Source: Pseudomonas sp. SCA2728.1_7 (GTDB lineage: Bacteria > Pseudomonadota > Gammaproteobacteria > Pseudomonadales > Pseudomonadaceae). From it: a DNA stretch of 64,000 nucleotides. Made by a program: the position numbers and the translations under genes. The DNA lies in contig NZ_CP073104.1 in NCBI RefSeq assembly GCF_018138145.1, positions 806,001-870,000 of the forward strand. Reading direction: 5' to 3'. The notes under the pieces are model-generated. The model ran no database searches. It saw only the letters and a list, made by a program, of their open reading frames with translations, and had not been told where the DNA came from. This document shows, one piece after another, positions 54,080 through 63,659 of the stretch. Within the stretch, counting starts at the first letter, position 1, and each line of letters begins with the position of its first letter.

Positions 54080-54568
54080 TCACGTTGCGGCGGCGCCTGT
54101 CTCGCGTTTCAGACGCTCAAGGTCCCTATTGACCAGTAACTTATGGACCAAGCCCACCGGCAACATGTAGAGGCGCCCAAAGACGTTATGCGTTACGACA
54201 GACGATGTGATCGTGAACACCCGATCTGTTATCGAAAGACAAATCATGACATCCAGGTGCCGGTCTCTCACGCTCAGAACGAGCAAGTCGGGGGCGCTAT
54301 GCTCCACCAGAAAAAAATCCAGCTTTTCGCCAGCCTGTACGGTTTCTCGCCGGGCACCGGAGAACCCGCCGATGCGCTCCACACCGAATAACGAAGAAAT
54401 CGCATCCCTCGTTCGAAACGCCAGCCGCATGCACCGTCCCGGCTTGGCCCGCATGAAGTTCCAGGCATCAAGAGTGGTGATTTCAACAGGCAGCAGCAAC
54501 GATCTGCTGTGATAGTAATCAAGATCGGGCAATGCACTCAGGGTGTGAGCAGGTGATGGGGTGGTCAT
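54080..54568 (-). CDS. DUF2867 domain protein
   Basis: A 162-residue protein of the DUF2867 family, with the core DFFLVEHSAPDLLVLSVRDRHLDVMICLSIT and SSVVTHNVFGRLYMLPVGLVHKLLVNRDLERL toward the end. These proteins are often fused to or beside NAD-binding epimerases, but none is adjacent here. No signal peptide. It lies on the same strand upstream of the HD-GYP gene (139 bp). Function unknown. Confidence 0.72.
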   Translation of the reverse strand: MTTPSPAHTLSALPDLDYYHSRSLLLPVEITTLDAWNFMRAKPGRCMRLAFRTRDAISSLFGVERIGGFSGARRETVQAGEKLDFFLVEHSAPDLLVLSVRDRHLDVMICLSITDRVFTITSSVVTHNVFGRLYMLPVGLVHKLLVNRDLERLKRETGAAAT

Positions 54569-54735
54569 ACGTGATTCCTTTCAGTGATCCGCCTGCCCTT
54601 GCCGTACTGCCGGAGACCGGCACTTCGAGTTTCGGCAGAGAACCGATGGAATAATTGCACGGGTTACATCCTTCTTCTCACAGGCACTCTGCAAGCTCGC
54701 GTGAATTCATTACATTCAAGAAATTGCCCTCGCCC

Positions 54736-56091
54736 TCACAAATACCAGCGATATTCTCGCGCAGTGATTTCCTGCATGAATGCCAAATGATCCTGGCGCT
54801 TGTTCTCGCAATACACATCGACAAACTCAGCACCCAGCCCCTCACGCAACGGCGGCTGATGCTGCATCGCGCGCACGGCCTCGAACATTTCCTTGGGGAA
54901 ATCGATCCCGCTGCTGCGATCTTCATTCAGCGGCGCAATGGGCTCTTTGCCCGACTCCAGCCCGTGTTCAAGCCCCACCAGAATCGCCGCCAGCACCAGA
55001 TACGGATTGGCGTCCGCGCCCGCCAAGCGATATTCAACCCGCAGGTTCTTCACGTCCGACTCTGGAATCCGCAGGCACGCATCGCGATCCTCAAAGCCCC
55101 AACTGGCTTTGGTCGCGGTGTTCACCGTACCGCCCAAGCGACGCATCGAGTTCTGGTTCGGGGCGAAGATCGGCATGCTGCGCGGCAGCAATTCCAGGCA
55201 TCCGGCGACTGCATGGCGCAACGACTGCTGATCATTGGCGGCCAACAGATTATTTCCCTCAGCGTCATATAGGCTGACATGCACATGCATGCCACTGCCG
55301 GGATGCTGCAAGTACGGCTTGGCCATGAAACTGGCGCGATAGCCGTGTTTAAGCGCAACACCACGCGTGCTGCGGCAGAACAACGCCGCCCAATCCGCCG
55401 CACGTAAACCGTCGTCGAGATGGCCGAAGTTGATTTCAAACTGGCCGGGGCCGAGTTCTGCGGTGATCACCGTGGCGTCGATACCTTGCGCCCGGGTGGC
55501 TTCGACCATGTCATCCAGCACCGGCGCGAAACGTGAGAGCCGTTCGATGTGCAAGTTCGGTTGATCATCAGCATCGTCGGTCAGATCGTCGCGGGCAAAT
55601 TGCGGCAGGCCGTCGCGCAGTTTTTTGTCGAACAGATAAAACTCCAGCTCGAACGCCACCACCGGGTGAATGCCTTTGCGCGCCAGGCGTTTTAGCACCT
55701 GCGCGAGGACTTCACGGGGTTCGAATTCGATCGGTTTTTCGGTGCCGTCCGAAGTGATCAGCATCTGCCCCAGCGGCTGCGCTTCCCAGGTCACCGGCTT
55801 CAGTGTGCCCGGCACCAGACGGCGCACGGCATCCGGGTCGCCGTCGTTGAAGCAGTAATCGCCAATCGGAAACAAACCACCCTGCACGCCCAGTAATACG
55901 CAGTTTTGCGGCAGTTTCAGTACGCTGCCGCCGGCGACTTTTTCGAGCATGTCGATTGGATAACGCTTGCCATAAAAGTGCCCCGGGATGTCCAGGCAAA
56001 TCAGGTCGACATAACGCACCTCGGGGTAGCGTTGGCGAAAGGCACGCACTTCGGCGAGCAGGTCAGCGCAGACAGCGTCCATCGTGTTCAT
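54736..56091 (-). CDS. Gamma-glutamylpolyamine synthetase (PuuA/PauA-like)
   Basis: A 451-residue type-III-like glutamine synthetase. The catalytic core is seen as AFELEFYLFD, ELGPGQFEINFGH (Glu ligands), GSGMHVHVSLYD and ANPYLVLAAILVGLEHG. The size and the gene neighbourhood (FAD oxidase plus XRE-cupin regulator) match PuuA/PauA enzymes, which glutamylate putrescine, spermidine or another amine before oxidation. The ATG at 56091 begins 12 bp after the regulator gene's stop, so the three genes form one operon. True substrate would need assay. Confidence 0.87.
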   Translation of the reverse strand: MNTMDAVCADLLAEVRAFRQRYPEVRYVDLICLDIPGHFYGKRYPIDMLEKVAGGSVLKLPQNCVLLGVQGGLFPIGDYCFNDGDPDAVRRLVPGTLKPVTWEAQPLGQMLITSDGTEKPIEFEPREVLAQVLKRLARKGIHPVVAFELEFYLFDKKLRDGLPQFARDDLTDDADDQPNLHIERLSRFAPVLDDMVEATRAQGIDATVITAELGPGQFEINFGHLDDGLRAADWAALFCRSTRGVALKHGYRASFMAKPYLQHPGSGMHVHVSLYDAEGNNLLAANDQQSLRHAVAGCLELLPRSMPIFAPNQNSMRRLGGTVNTATKASWGFEDRDACLRIPESDVKNLRVEYRLAGADANPYLVLAAILVGLEHGLESGKEPIAPLNEDRSSGIDFPKEMFEAVRAMQHQPPLREGLGAEFVDVYCENKRQDHLAFMQEITAREYRWYL

Positions 56092-56103
56092 CCTTTGTTG
56101 TGA

Positions 56104-56661
56104 TCAGGTGTAGACCCAGAGCACGCGGGTCAGCTGCTCGGTGAGGTTGCCGTAGCGGCAGCGGGTATGACTGTCGAATTGAAAGCTGTCGCCGGCCTTC
56201 AACGTCGTCGGTTCTTCGTCGTCGCCCAGCCAAAGCGTCAATTCGCCTTCGAGGACGTAACCGCCCTGCTCCGAGCTGTCGGTCAGATGGCGGTCGCCGC
56301 TGCTCGCACCGGCCTCGAGATGACTTTCGAGCATGGAGAACGAGGCGCGGATCTGCGGCGACACCAGAATGTCGGTGATGCCGTTGGCGAAATACAACGT
56401 GCGGCGCTCGTCCGGACGGGTCACCCAAGGCAATTCCTTGGGCTTGGGCAAACTGTAGAAATAGGTGGTCGGCACGCCGAAGGTTTCGCTGATCGCGGTC
56501 AGATCCGCCACCGTCGGCCGCGACAAACCGCGCTCGACCTGCGAGAGAAAACCCACCGAACGGCCGATCTTGTCGGCCAGTTCCTTCAGGGTCCACTTCT
56601 TGTGCTTGCGCAGGTCGTGGATAAGGATCGCCAGTGCGGCGATTTCTTCTTGCTTGTTCAT
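56104..56661 (-). CDS. XRE-family regulator with C-terminal cupin (PuuR/PauR-like)
   Basis: A 185-residue regulator: helix-turn-helix at about 25-60 (LKELADKIGRSVGFLSQVERGLSRPTVADL), then a cupin domain (SEQGGYVLEGELTLWLGD, LKAGDSFQFDSHTRCRYGN). PuuR and PauR have this layout and repress polyamine genes until the polyamine binds. The start at 56661 is chosen over 56691 since HTH position is then normal. It sits between the oxidase and synthetase genes and likely represses the whole operon at the 28-bp palindrome at 57987. Confidence 0.88.
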   Translation of the reverse strand: MNKQEEIAALAILIHDLRKHKKWTLKELADKIGRSVGFLSQVERGLSRPTVADLTAISETFGVPTTYFYSLPKPKELPWVTRPDERRTLYFANGITDILVSPQIRASFSMLESHLEAGASSGDRHLTDSSEQGGYVLEGELTLWLGDDEEPTTLKAGDSFQFDSHTRCRYGNLTEQLTRVLWVYT

Positions 56662-56687
56662 GGTCGCCGATTCCGAAAAAAGTCTCA

Positions 56688-57977
56688 TCAAATGCTGTCG
56701 CGCAGTCGATACCAGGCCTTGCCGATGGCCTCCAGCGGTGCAGCGAAATGTTTGCCGCCGGGGAAACGGCCATTGCTCAAGCCCTGATACAACGCCAGTT
56801 CATCCGCGTCGCCGAGAATCGCAGCGGACACCGCACGCGCGGCGGCCAATGTCGGCAGAACGCCGTGGCCCGAATAGCCTTGCAGCCAATAACGATTGCC
56901 CTCGCCGCCAACGTCCGGCGTGCGGTTGATCGTCAGGTCGATATGCCCGCCCCAGGCAAACTCGATGCCGACGCCTTTGAGCTGCGGGAACACCCGCTCA
57001 AGAAACGGCCGTGTCGCCGCCGCGATGTCCTTGGGCATGCCGCCCAGATAGGTGCAACCGCCGCCGAACAACAAACGGTTATCCGGCGTGCGCCGGAAGT
57101 AATCGAGGACGAACTGGTTGTCGGTCACGCAGACATTGCGCGGCAACAGCGCAGTGGCCTGCTCGGACGTCAGCGCTGCGGTGGCGACCTGGTAAGTGCC
57201 CACCGGCAGAATGCAGCTGGACAACTGCGGGTCGAGTTCATCGAGATAAGCGTTGCACGCCAGCACCAGCACATCGGCGCGCACTGAACCGCGCTCGGTG
57301 TTGACCCGGAATCCACCGCCCTGCTCCTGATAACTCAGCGCCTTGCTTTGTTCATGAATACGCCCGCCGGCTCGCTCGATGGCATCCGCCAGGCCCAGCG
57401 CCAGTTTCAGTGGATTGAGGTGCGCGCCCTCAGGGTCGTAGAGCCCGGCCTGATAGCGATCGGTGGCGACCCATTCCGGCAGTTGTTCCCGAGGAATGAA
57501 CTGCAACACATCGTGGCCCCACTTGTGGCTGGCCTCGTGTTGCCATTCGCTTAGCAGGCTGACCCGGCGTGGCATCACCGAGGTCCACAGGTGCCCGGGG
57601 CGATAATCGATATCGAAGCCGTGACGATCCGGTAATTCACGCAATTCCCGAGCAGCCCAGCGCATACCGTCCCACAAGCGTTTCGCCCGCTCCTGACCCA
57701 GCGCAGCTTCCAGCGGTGGCATGTCGCACGACCAACCGAGAATGGCTTGCCCGCCATTGCGGCCCGACGCGGCCCACGCCACGCGACTGGCTTCCAGCAC
57801 GATCACGCGTTTGCCCGCCAAGGCCAGACGCAGCGCCGTGTGCAGGCCACTGAAACCGGCGCCGATGATCACCACGTCGGCGTCAATTTCACCTTCCAGC
57901 GCCGGCCGATCACGCAGAATATCGGCGCAACTGTGGGCGTAATAGCTGTCGACGTGCTGGCTGGATTGCAGGAACAT
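56688..57977 (-). CDS. FAD-dependent gamma-glutamylpolyamine oxidase (PuuB/PauB-like)
   Basis: A 429-residue DAO-family flavoenzyme. The FAD-binding motif DVVIIGAGFSGLHTALRLA is near residue 35, followed by ASRVAWAASGRNGGQA, the signature of the PuuB/OrdL group; near the C-terminus YSGHGVLPTLAAARAVSAAI. It oxidises the gamma-glutamylated amine made by the downstream synthetase. The ATG at 57977 is preferred over 57989, because a perfect palindrome covers the earlier one and a GGGGGCG lies before the later one. First gene of the operon. Confidence 0.86.
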   Translation of the reverse strand: MFLQSSQHVDSYYAHSCADILRDRPALEGEIDADVVIIGAGFSGLHTALRLALAGKRVIVLEASRVAWAASGRNGGQAILGWSCDMPPLEAALGQERAKRLWDGMRWAARELRELPDRHGFDIDYRPGHLWTSVMPRRVSLLSEWQHEASHKWGHDVLQFIPREQLPEWVATDRYQAGLYDPEGAHLNPLKLALGLADAIERAGGRIHEQSKALSYQEQGGGFRVNTERGSVRADVLVLACNAYLDELDPQLSSCILPVGTYQVATAALTSEQATALLPRNVCVTDNQFVLDYFRRTPDNRLLFGGGCTYLGGMPKDIAAATRPFLERVFPQLKGVGIEFAWGGHIDLTINRTPDVGGEGNRYWLQGYSGHGVLPTLAAARAVSAAILGDADELALYQGLSNGRFPGGKHFAAPLEAIGKAWYRLRDSI

Positions 57978-57986
57978 TCGCGCCCC

Positions 57987-58014
57987 CATGAAATTATCTT
58001 TTTATAATTTCATG
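57987..58014. promoter_or_regulatory. Perfect inverted repeat at polyamine-operon start
   Basis: CATGAAATTAT and ATAATTTCATG, exact 11-bp arms with a CTTTTT spacer. It sits directly before the oxidase start (and over the alternative upstream ATG). Its place and symmetry suit the XRE-cupin regulator of the operon. Confidence 0.65.
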
Positions 58015-58055
58015 AAAATCTACAGAATATATTTCACGCCGGCAAGCCAAGGTGC

Positions 58056-59174
58056 TCAGTCACGCAGCCAAGGCAGGTCTGCGCGCTGATAACGGTGAGC
58101 ACGGAATATCGCGTTGTTTTCCCCCGGCAAATAACGTCGTGAGGCCGCATCGGGGTACGTGGCGAAGTGCGGATTGACGTACTCCCAGACCACTTCGCCA
58201 GTCGCAGTGACTTCGAACAAACGGCCGAAGTTGGCCTCGGTGATCAGCGTATTGCCGTTGTGCAAACGCTGCGCGCCGCCCATGAACGGGGTGAAAAACG
58301 CATACCCCGGGGTGTCCGCGTATTGCCATTCGATGTGTTGCGTCGACGGGTTGATTTCGAGAATGCGCGAGTGCGGCATGCTCACGTGCGGGCGGAAGAT
58401 GCCGTTGTCGAACACCAGCACGTTGCCGTTTTCCAGCTCACTCGGGCAGTGCTGCTGCGCGACCAGATCGTGGCCCAATCGCCACAGCACTTCACCACTG
58501 CCGCGCTGCACGGCGATCACTGACGAAACACTGCGCAGGCTGAGGATCACCTTGCCGTCACGGCCGGGGGTGACCGCGTTGGTCATCGGCCAGTGGTGGC
58601 GTTCAAAGCATTCGTGCAGCGGATAGTCTTCAGGTCGCAGATGTTCCCAACTGCGCCATTCCCAAACCACATTGCCCTGACGATCGACCTCCTTGACCAC
58701 GTCGGCATAAATCACCCCGCCCGGCGCCTCGCTGCCGGGAATACCGCCCACCACACGCTGGGCCAAATCGGCACTCAACGGCTCGGCGGTGGTGTACAGC
58801 AGGTTGCCGTTGTCCAGCCATTGCGCGTCGTGGTGGTGAAGCAGATCGGTGTGCTCCCAGACCACTTCGCCTTGCGGCGTCACTTCGCTGAACGCGCCGC
58901 CATGCCACACCGACCAGCCCGGAAAAAGATCCGGTGAATCCGGATGGTTGCCGTTGTAGCCAAGGTTGCCGTTGCGCAGGATCACCGCGTCGCGGCCGGG
59001 GCGCTGAGGCAGTTTCCAGCGATGAACGACCTCGCCATCAAGGTCGACGAGGAACACGTTGCCATCCGCCGTTTGTGGCGCGAACAGCGTGTAGCCGCCA
59101 GCGCTGCGCGCATGATCGACAGCGATCAGGCCGGTTTTGCGGCGCTTGAGTGTGGTGGTTTCGAGGTTGGGCAT
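58056..59174 (-). CDS. Arylsulfotransferase-like beta-propeller protein
   Basis: A 372-residue protein of the arylsulfotransferase (ASST/PF05935-PF14269) type, a beta propeller with blades such as GGYTLFAPQTADGNVFLVDLDGEV (over two strands), EVVWEHTDLLHHHDAQWLDNGN and DRQGNVVWEWRSWEHLRPED. The HHDAQW and RHHWPMTNAV regions hold histidines typical of the active site. Unlike periplasmic ASST of E. coli it lacks a signal peptide. It follows the sulfonate-type binding protein by 60 bp on the same strand, suggesting a role in organosulfur metabolism. That link is inference. Confidence 0.75.
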   Translation of the reverse strand: MPNLETTTLKRRKTGLIAVDHARSAGGYTLFAPQTADGNVFLVDLDGEVVHRWKLPQRPGRDAVILRNGNLGYNGNHPDSPDLFPGWSVWHGGAFSEVTPQGEVVWEHTDLLHHHDAQWLDNGNLLYTTAEPLSADLAQRVVGGIPGSEAPGGVIYADVVKEVDRQGNVVWEWRSWEHLRPEDYPLHECFERHHWPMTNAVTPGRDGKVILSLRSVSSVIAVQRGSGEVLWRLGHDLVAQQHCPSELENGNVLVFDNGIFRPHVSMPHSRILEINPSTQHIEWQYADTPGYAFFTPFMGGAQRLHNGNTLITEANFGRLFEVTATGEVVWEYVNPHFATYPDAASRRYLPGENNAIFRAHRYQRADLPWLRD

Positions 59175-59234
59175 GGCTTTTCTCCGGGCGTGTGAAAACC
59201 TGCCGCGAGCAACGCGGCAAGGTGAACTGAAGGG

Positions 59235-60218
59235 TTATGGGTGGCTTGGCAGTAAAGGGTTGAAGCGATCGTCGAAGATCTGACCGACCTGCAGTGGTCG
59301 CGGAATCAGACGTTCGCTGGCAAACAGGTCGGCCAGATGCTGTTGCGAGGCGATGACCGAGGATTCGATCGGCACATAGCGAAGAGCTTGATGCGCGAGC
59401 ATTTCTTGCACCAGCGCCACGGGGAGTCGTGTGGTTTGCGCGAAAACTTCGGCCCATTCTTCAGGGTGTGCCGTGGCCCAGGCTTGAGCGCGGGCCAGCC
59501 TGGCGAGCAAATCGCCCAACGGCCCTGTCCGCTGCGGATCATTCAGTGCCTGCAGACTGGCGACGGTGAAATTCAACCCGGTTTCCGGCCAGGCGCTGCC
59601 ATCGACCAGAACCCGTGCACCGCGCGATGTCGCCTGGCCGACGAAGGGATACCACACCGCCCAGGCATCAAGCTTGCCGCTGGCAAACGCATTCTGTGCG
59701 TCCACCGGACTGACGTAGGCGATGTTCACATCCCGAGGCGTGAGGCCTGCTTTATGTAGCGCGGCCAACAACAAATAATGCCCGCTGCTGCCCTTGGCCA
59801 CGGCCACCCGCTGACCTTTCAGATCGGCGACCTGCTGAACGCCGGAGCCTGCGGGAACCAGCAGCGCATTGTTGTTTTGTGCACCGCTCGCGACGCCGAT
59901 GATGCGGATGTCGAAGCCACCGGCCTGCGCGAACACCGGCGGTGCATTGCCCACGACACCGGCATCGATCGCTCCGGCGCTCAACGCTTCGAGCATCGTA
60001 GTCCCGGCCAGAAACGGGTGCCAGGACAGCGCATAGGCAAGGTGTTGATCTTCGCCGGCGGCATGCAGCAATGCCTGGGTCAAACCGCTCTGATCGCCCA
60101 GTTTCAACGGCTCGGCAGTGGCCGACAGCGGCTGGCTGAGCAGCAACGCAACGCCGCACAGCAGCGCTTTTACAGGGTGTGCCAGCAGACGCTTGGCAGC
60201 AGGAAGTTTTACCGGCAT
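59235..60218 (-). CDS. ABC transporter substrate-binding protein, SsuA/aliphatic-sulfonate type
   Basis: A 327-residue periplasmic binding protein. Signal peptide about 1-35 (VALLLSQPLSATAE), then the NMT1/SsuA-like fold: GVVGNAPPVFAQAGG, DLKGQRVAVAKGSSGHYLL, DVNIAYVSPVDAQNAF, LDAWAVWYPFVGQA. No permease or ATPase gene adjoins it, so it either uses a distant system or is an orphan. Expression with the arylsulfotransferase-like gene suggests a sulfate ester or sulfonate ligand. It diverges from a GlxA-type regulator with 32 bp between starts. Confidence 0.83.
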   Translation of the reverse strand: MPVKLPAAKRLLAHPVKALLCGVALLLSQPLSATAEPLKLGDQSGLTQALLHAAGEDQHLAYALSWHPFLAGTTMLEALSAGAIDAGVVGNAPPVFAQAGGFDIRIIGVASGAQNNNALLVPAGSGVQQVADLKGQRVAVAKGSSGHYLLLAALHKAGLTPRDVNIAYVSPVDAQNAFASGKLDAWAVWYPFVGQATSRGARVLVDGSAWPETGLNFTVASLQALNDPQRTGPLGDLLARLARAQAWATAHPEEWAEVFAQTTRLPVALVQEMLAHQALRYVPIESSVIASQQHLADLFASERLIPRPLQVGQIFDDRFNPLLPSHP

Positions 60219-60250
60219 TGTCGTGCGCTCATTTGTGCATTGATTTCAGT

Positions 60251-61369
60251 ATGTCGAGGCCCGCCGTGTCGCTCCATGCCAAACACCCCTCCTTTGCTGC
60301 CATCACGGACGCCGCGCCGCTGCCTGCTCGCACTGTCGTGGTGTTGGCGTTCGATGACTTGCTGCTGCTCAATGCGGCCGGCCCGCTTGAGGTGTTTGCA
60401 GCCATACCGCGCGTGTTGGCTGCGCCCTACAGCGCAAGTCCGCCGTACCGCTTGCTGGTGGCATCGCCGCATGGCGGTCAGGTGATGTCCATTTCCGGCA
60501 TCAGCGTGACCACCTGTTCGCTGGAACAGATCGATGCCATGGCCCCGGTGATCGACACGCTGATCGTCGCCGGTGGGCCGGGCATGGCCGCGCTTGAAGC
60601 TGACGAAGCCGCGTGCGCTTGGCTACGCCGCCGCTCGGTTGACATCCGTCGGCTGTGCTCGATCGGTACGGGTTCGTTTGCCTTGGCCGCAGCGGGCCTG
60701 CTCGATGGCCGCGAAGTGGTGACACACTGGAAATTCGCTGCCGAACTGCAGGCGCGCTACCCGGCAGTACGCTGCCAGACCGATGCGCTGTATCTGCACG
60801 ATGGCAACCTCTGGACCTGCGGCGGCGCCACTGCCGGTATCGATCTGGCCCTTGGTCTGGTTGAACAAGACCTCGGTGCCGATGCGGCGCTGGCCCTGGC
60901 GCGGTACTTCACGGTGTTCATGTGGCGTGATGCCGAACAGCCGCAGCTCAGTGCCTCGCTCAATGCTCAATCCAAGGCCCTGCGCACCGACCCGGACGCG
61001 CGTCTGGCGCGGCTGCACGCATGGATCGCGGCGAACCTGAACGGAGACTTGCGCGTCGAGCGGCTGGCCGAACAATTCGGCATGAGCCCGCGCCATTTTG
61101 CCCGTGCCTATGTCGCCGCCACCGGAGAAACCCCGGCGCAAGCGGTGGAGAACCTGCGTCTGGAGACGGCGACTCGACTACTCAAGACCACCCGCGAGCC
61201 GATCAAGCGCATTGCCGAAACGGCGGGATTTGGCCGCGAGGAACGTATGCGCCGGGCCTTCCAGAAGCATTTGGGCATCAGTCCCCACGGCTACCGCAGT
61301 GAAATGAAAGCCGCTGCGACGGGAGCGGTGCAGCCGTTGGGCATTGCACTCGCCGGGCTGGCCCAATGA
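60251..61369 (+). CDS. GlxA-family AraC-type regulator with amidase-like domain
   Basis: A 372-residue regulator: N-terminal DJ-1/PfpI-like class-I amidotransferase domain (about 20-190; LLLLNAAGPLEVFA, DTLIVAGGPGMA, the cysteine-to-glycine elbow GTGSFALAAAGLL lacks the nucleophile) and a C-terminal AraC helix-turn-helix pair (RVERLAEQFGMSPRHFARAY, IKRIAETAGFGREERMRRAF). ATG 60251 gives the standard length. It is divergent from the binding-protein gene, its likely target. Family members sense amines or other metabolites, ligand unknown here. Confidence 0.86.
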   Translation: MSRPAVSLHAKHPSFAAITDAAPLPARTVVVLAFDDLLLLNAAGPLEVFAAIPRVLAAPYSASPPYRLLVASPHGGQVMSISGISVTTCSLEQIDAMAPVIDTLIVAGGPGMAALEADEAACAWLRRRSVDIRRLCSIGTGSFALAAAGLLDGREVVTHWKFAAELQARYPAVRCQTDALYLHDGNLWTCGGATAGIDLALGLVEQDLGADAALALARYFTVFMWRDAEQPQLSASLNAQSKALRTDPDARLARLHAWIAANLNGDLRVERLAEQFGMSPRHFARAYVAATGETPAQAVENLRLETATRLLKTTREPIKRIAETAGFGREERMRRAFQKHLGISPHGYRSEMKAAATGAVQPLGIALAGLAQ

Positions 61370-61464
61370 CTCGCTGCGTGGATCATTGCTGCAGCGCATA
61401 GCGCCGGCAATGTTCCAGATAGACGCCTACAAGTGTTCAGCGAACTTCGTACAAGCTGTCCGCC

Positions 61465-62793
61465 CTAGAGTGGCAGTTCGACTCGCGCCAACAACCCTCC
61501 ACCGTGGCGGTTGCTCAACGTCAACTCGCCACCCTGCTCGCGCGCAATCGCCCGTGCCGCCGACAGCCCGAGGCCCACACCGCCGGTGTCACGATTGCGC
61601 GAAGCCTCCAGACGAAAGAACGGATCGAACACTTGCTCCAGCGCTGCCTCGGGAATACCGGGGCCTTCGTCGCTGACCTCGATGCAGATCGAATACTCGT
61701 CACGCGTCAACGCAATGGCCGGACGCTGCGCATACTTCAGCGCATTTTCCAGCAGATTGACGATCACCCGCTTGATCCCCAGCGGCCGACCCTCGTACAC
61801 CAGATGCGCAGGACCGGCAAAGTCGACATTGATCTGCTGATCACGGTAATCGTCGACGATGGTCTGCAGCAGCTCCGACAGATCAAATGCTGTGGTTTGC
61901 TCGCGGTGGGTGTCTTCGCGGAAGAACGCCAATGCAGCGTTGATCATTGACTGCATCTCTTCAACGTCGCGAATCAGTTTGCCCTGATGATCGAGGTCTT
62001 CCATGAACTCACTGCGCAAACGCATGCGTGTAAGCGGTGCACGCAGGTCGTGGGAAATTGACGCGAGCATGTGCGTGCGCTCGGCGATGAAATGCTGAAT
62101 CTGCGCTTGCATGGTGTTGAAGGCGATGATCGCCTGGCGGATTTCGTCGGGGCCTTCAAGCTTGATCGGCGGTGCGCGCAGATCGGTGCCGAAACGTCTG
62201 GCGGCCCGCGTGAAACGCTGCAAGGGGTTGGCCAGTTGCCGGGTGGCGACCCAGGCGACGAGCAATGTGGCAATCAGTCCCAAGGCGATGACGATCGCGA
62301 TACGCACGCCAAATTCCAGACCCCAACTGCGCTCCGGCGGAATAAATGACAACCAGCTGCCATCGACCAATTGCACGACGGCGGCGTAATGCGCCTGGGG
62401 ACTGCCGTTCGGCCAATCGCCTGGGCTGAACACCTCGATTTTTCGATCATTGCCCAGCAGTTGCTGGAGCACCGGCACCCTGCTCGCTGGCAGGCGAAGG
62501 CCGTCATTGGGCAGATCGAAATCCGCACGCTGCGCTTGCCACGACACCTGCAGCATGGCGCTGCTCGCCGCCTCGGCCAGTTGCGGGCGCAGGTTGGCCG
62601 GGGCCGCTTCGATCACCCGCGAGGTCGCGGCAATCTGCTCCAGCAGGCCAGTGCGTTCAATCGGTGGTCGCGCCCAGATGCCGGCGACTTGCACGAACAG
62701 CGCATTCAACGCCAGCGAAGCGAGCATCGCCGCCACGATGGTCAGGGCGATGTGTCGGCGCAGGGTGTCGCCGCGCCACAGTCGACGAATCAC
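61465..62793 (-). CDS. Sensor histidine kinase (EnvZ-type)
   Basis: A 442-residue kinase with TM1 (about 15-37), a periplasmic domain of about 115 residues, TM2 (about 160-182), HAMP (about 182-235), HisKA with H248 (ASISHDLRAPLTRM) and HATPase_c (LLENALKYAQ, DEGPGIP, GGVGLGLS). Its ATG overlaps the stop of the response-regulator gene by 4 bp, so the pair is translationally coupled. Signal unknown. Confidence 0.92.
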   Translation of the reverse strand: MIRRLWRGDTLRRHIALTIVAAMLASLALNALFVQVAGIWARPPIERTGLLEQIAATSRVIEAAPANLRPQLAEAASSAMLQVSWQAQRADFDLPNDGLRLPASRVPVLQQLLGNDRKIEVFSPGDWPNGSPQAHYAAVVQLVDGSWLSFIPPERSWGLEFGVRIAIVIALGLIATLLVAWVATRQLANPLQRFTRAARRFGTDLRAPPIKLEGPDEIRQAIIAFNTMQAQIQHFIAERTHMLASISHDLRAPLTRMRLRSEFMEDLDHQGKLIRDVEEMQSMINAALAFFREDTHREQTTAFDLSELLQTIVDDYRDQQINVDFAGPAHLVYEGRPLGIKRVIVNLLENALKYAQRPAIALTRDEYSICIEVSDEGPGIPEAALEQVFDPFFRLEASRNRDTGGVGLGLSAARAIAREQGGELTLSNRHGGGLLARVELPL

Positions 62794-63497
62794 GAGCGAG
62801 TGACCTTGGCGGTGAACAGATAGCCGCCGTTGCGCACCGTACGAATCAAGTCCGGGCGCTTGCTGTCGGGTTCGATCTTGCGCCGCAGACGACTGACTTG
62901 CACATCGATGCTGCGATCGAAAGCGTCATGCCCGTGGCCGTGGGTCAGATCGATCAATTGCTCGCGAGTGAGGATGCGCTGCGGGTGATCGAGAAACACC
63001 ACGAGCAAATCGAACTCGCCGCCGGACAGCGGAATCATCACGTTTTCCGGCGAGCGCAATTCGCGGCAGGTGATGTCCAGATGCCAACCGGCGAAGCCGA
63101 TCACCGGGCGTGAAGGCTCAACTGTTTGGCGCTGTTCGCCGGCGCGACGCTGCAAGGCGCGCACCCGGGCGAGCAATTCCTGCGGGGCGAACGGTTTGGT
63201 CAGGTAATCGTCGGCACCCAGTTCCAGCCCGACAATGCGATCGCTCAACTCGGCCATGGCGGTGAGCATGATGATCGGAATGCCCAGCTGCGCGCGCACC
63301 TTCTGACACAGGCTCAGGCCGCTTTCGCCGGGCATCATCAGATCAAGAATGATCGTGTCCGGACGGTTCTGCGCGATTGCCGCCCACATGGCTTCGCCAT
63401 GCGGCGCCACGTCGACTTCATAGGCGTGCTGCACGAAGAACTTCTTCAGCAGCGCGAGGATTTCCACGTCGTCGTCGACGAACAGCAGTCTGCTCAC
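62790..63497 (-). CDS. OmpR-family response regulator
   Basis: A 235-residue regulator: receiver (about 1-120, acceptor D52 in IILDLMMPGESG) with the switch residues in ITLTAMAE-like strand (IIMLTAMAE) and lysine in LTKPF; then a winged-helix trans_reg_C domain (LSGGEFDLLVVFL, GHGHDAFDRSIDVQVSRLRRKIE, IRTVRNGGYLF). It is the first gene of the pair and likely controls genes near it or its own promoter; divergent 162 bp upstream is an unknown small gene. Confidence 0.92.
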   Translation of the reverse strand: MSRLLFVDDDVEILALLKKFFVQHAYEVDVAPHGEAMWAAIAQNRPDTIILDLMMPGESGLSLCQKVRAQLGIPIIMLTAMAELSDRIVGLELGADDYLTKPFAPQELLARVRALQRRAGEQRQTVEPSRPVIGFAGWHLDITCRELRSPENVMIPLSGGEFDLLVVFLDHPQRILTREQLIDLTHGHGHDAFDRSIDVQVSRLRRKIEPDSKRPDLIRTVRNGGYLFTAKVTRS

Positions 63498-63659
63498 AGT
63501 TACAGATCCATGCGGCGAAAAAACGCCAATCTAAAGCCATTTCGCCGCCCGGGTCATTTATTTCAATCGAGCAACATTTCTACGCGCCAGACATCAAGCG
63601 GACATTCTCTGGCAAAACCGCGCGGGCATTCTGCGGCCATTCCAATCCAGGGGGTTCGC

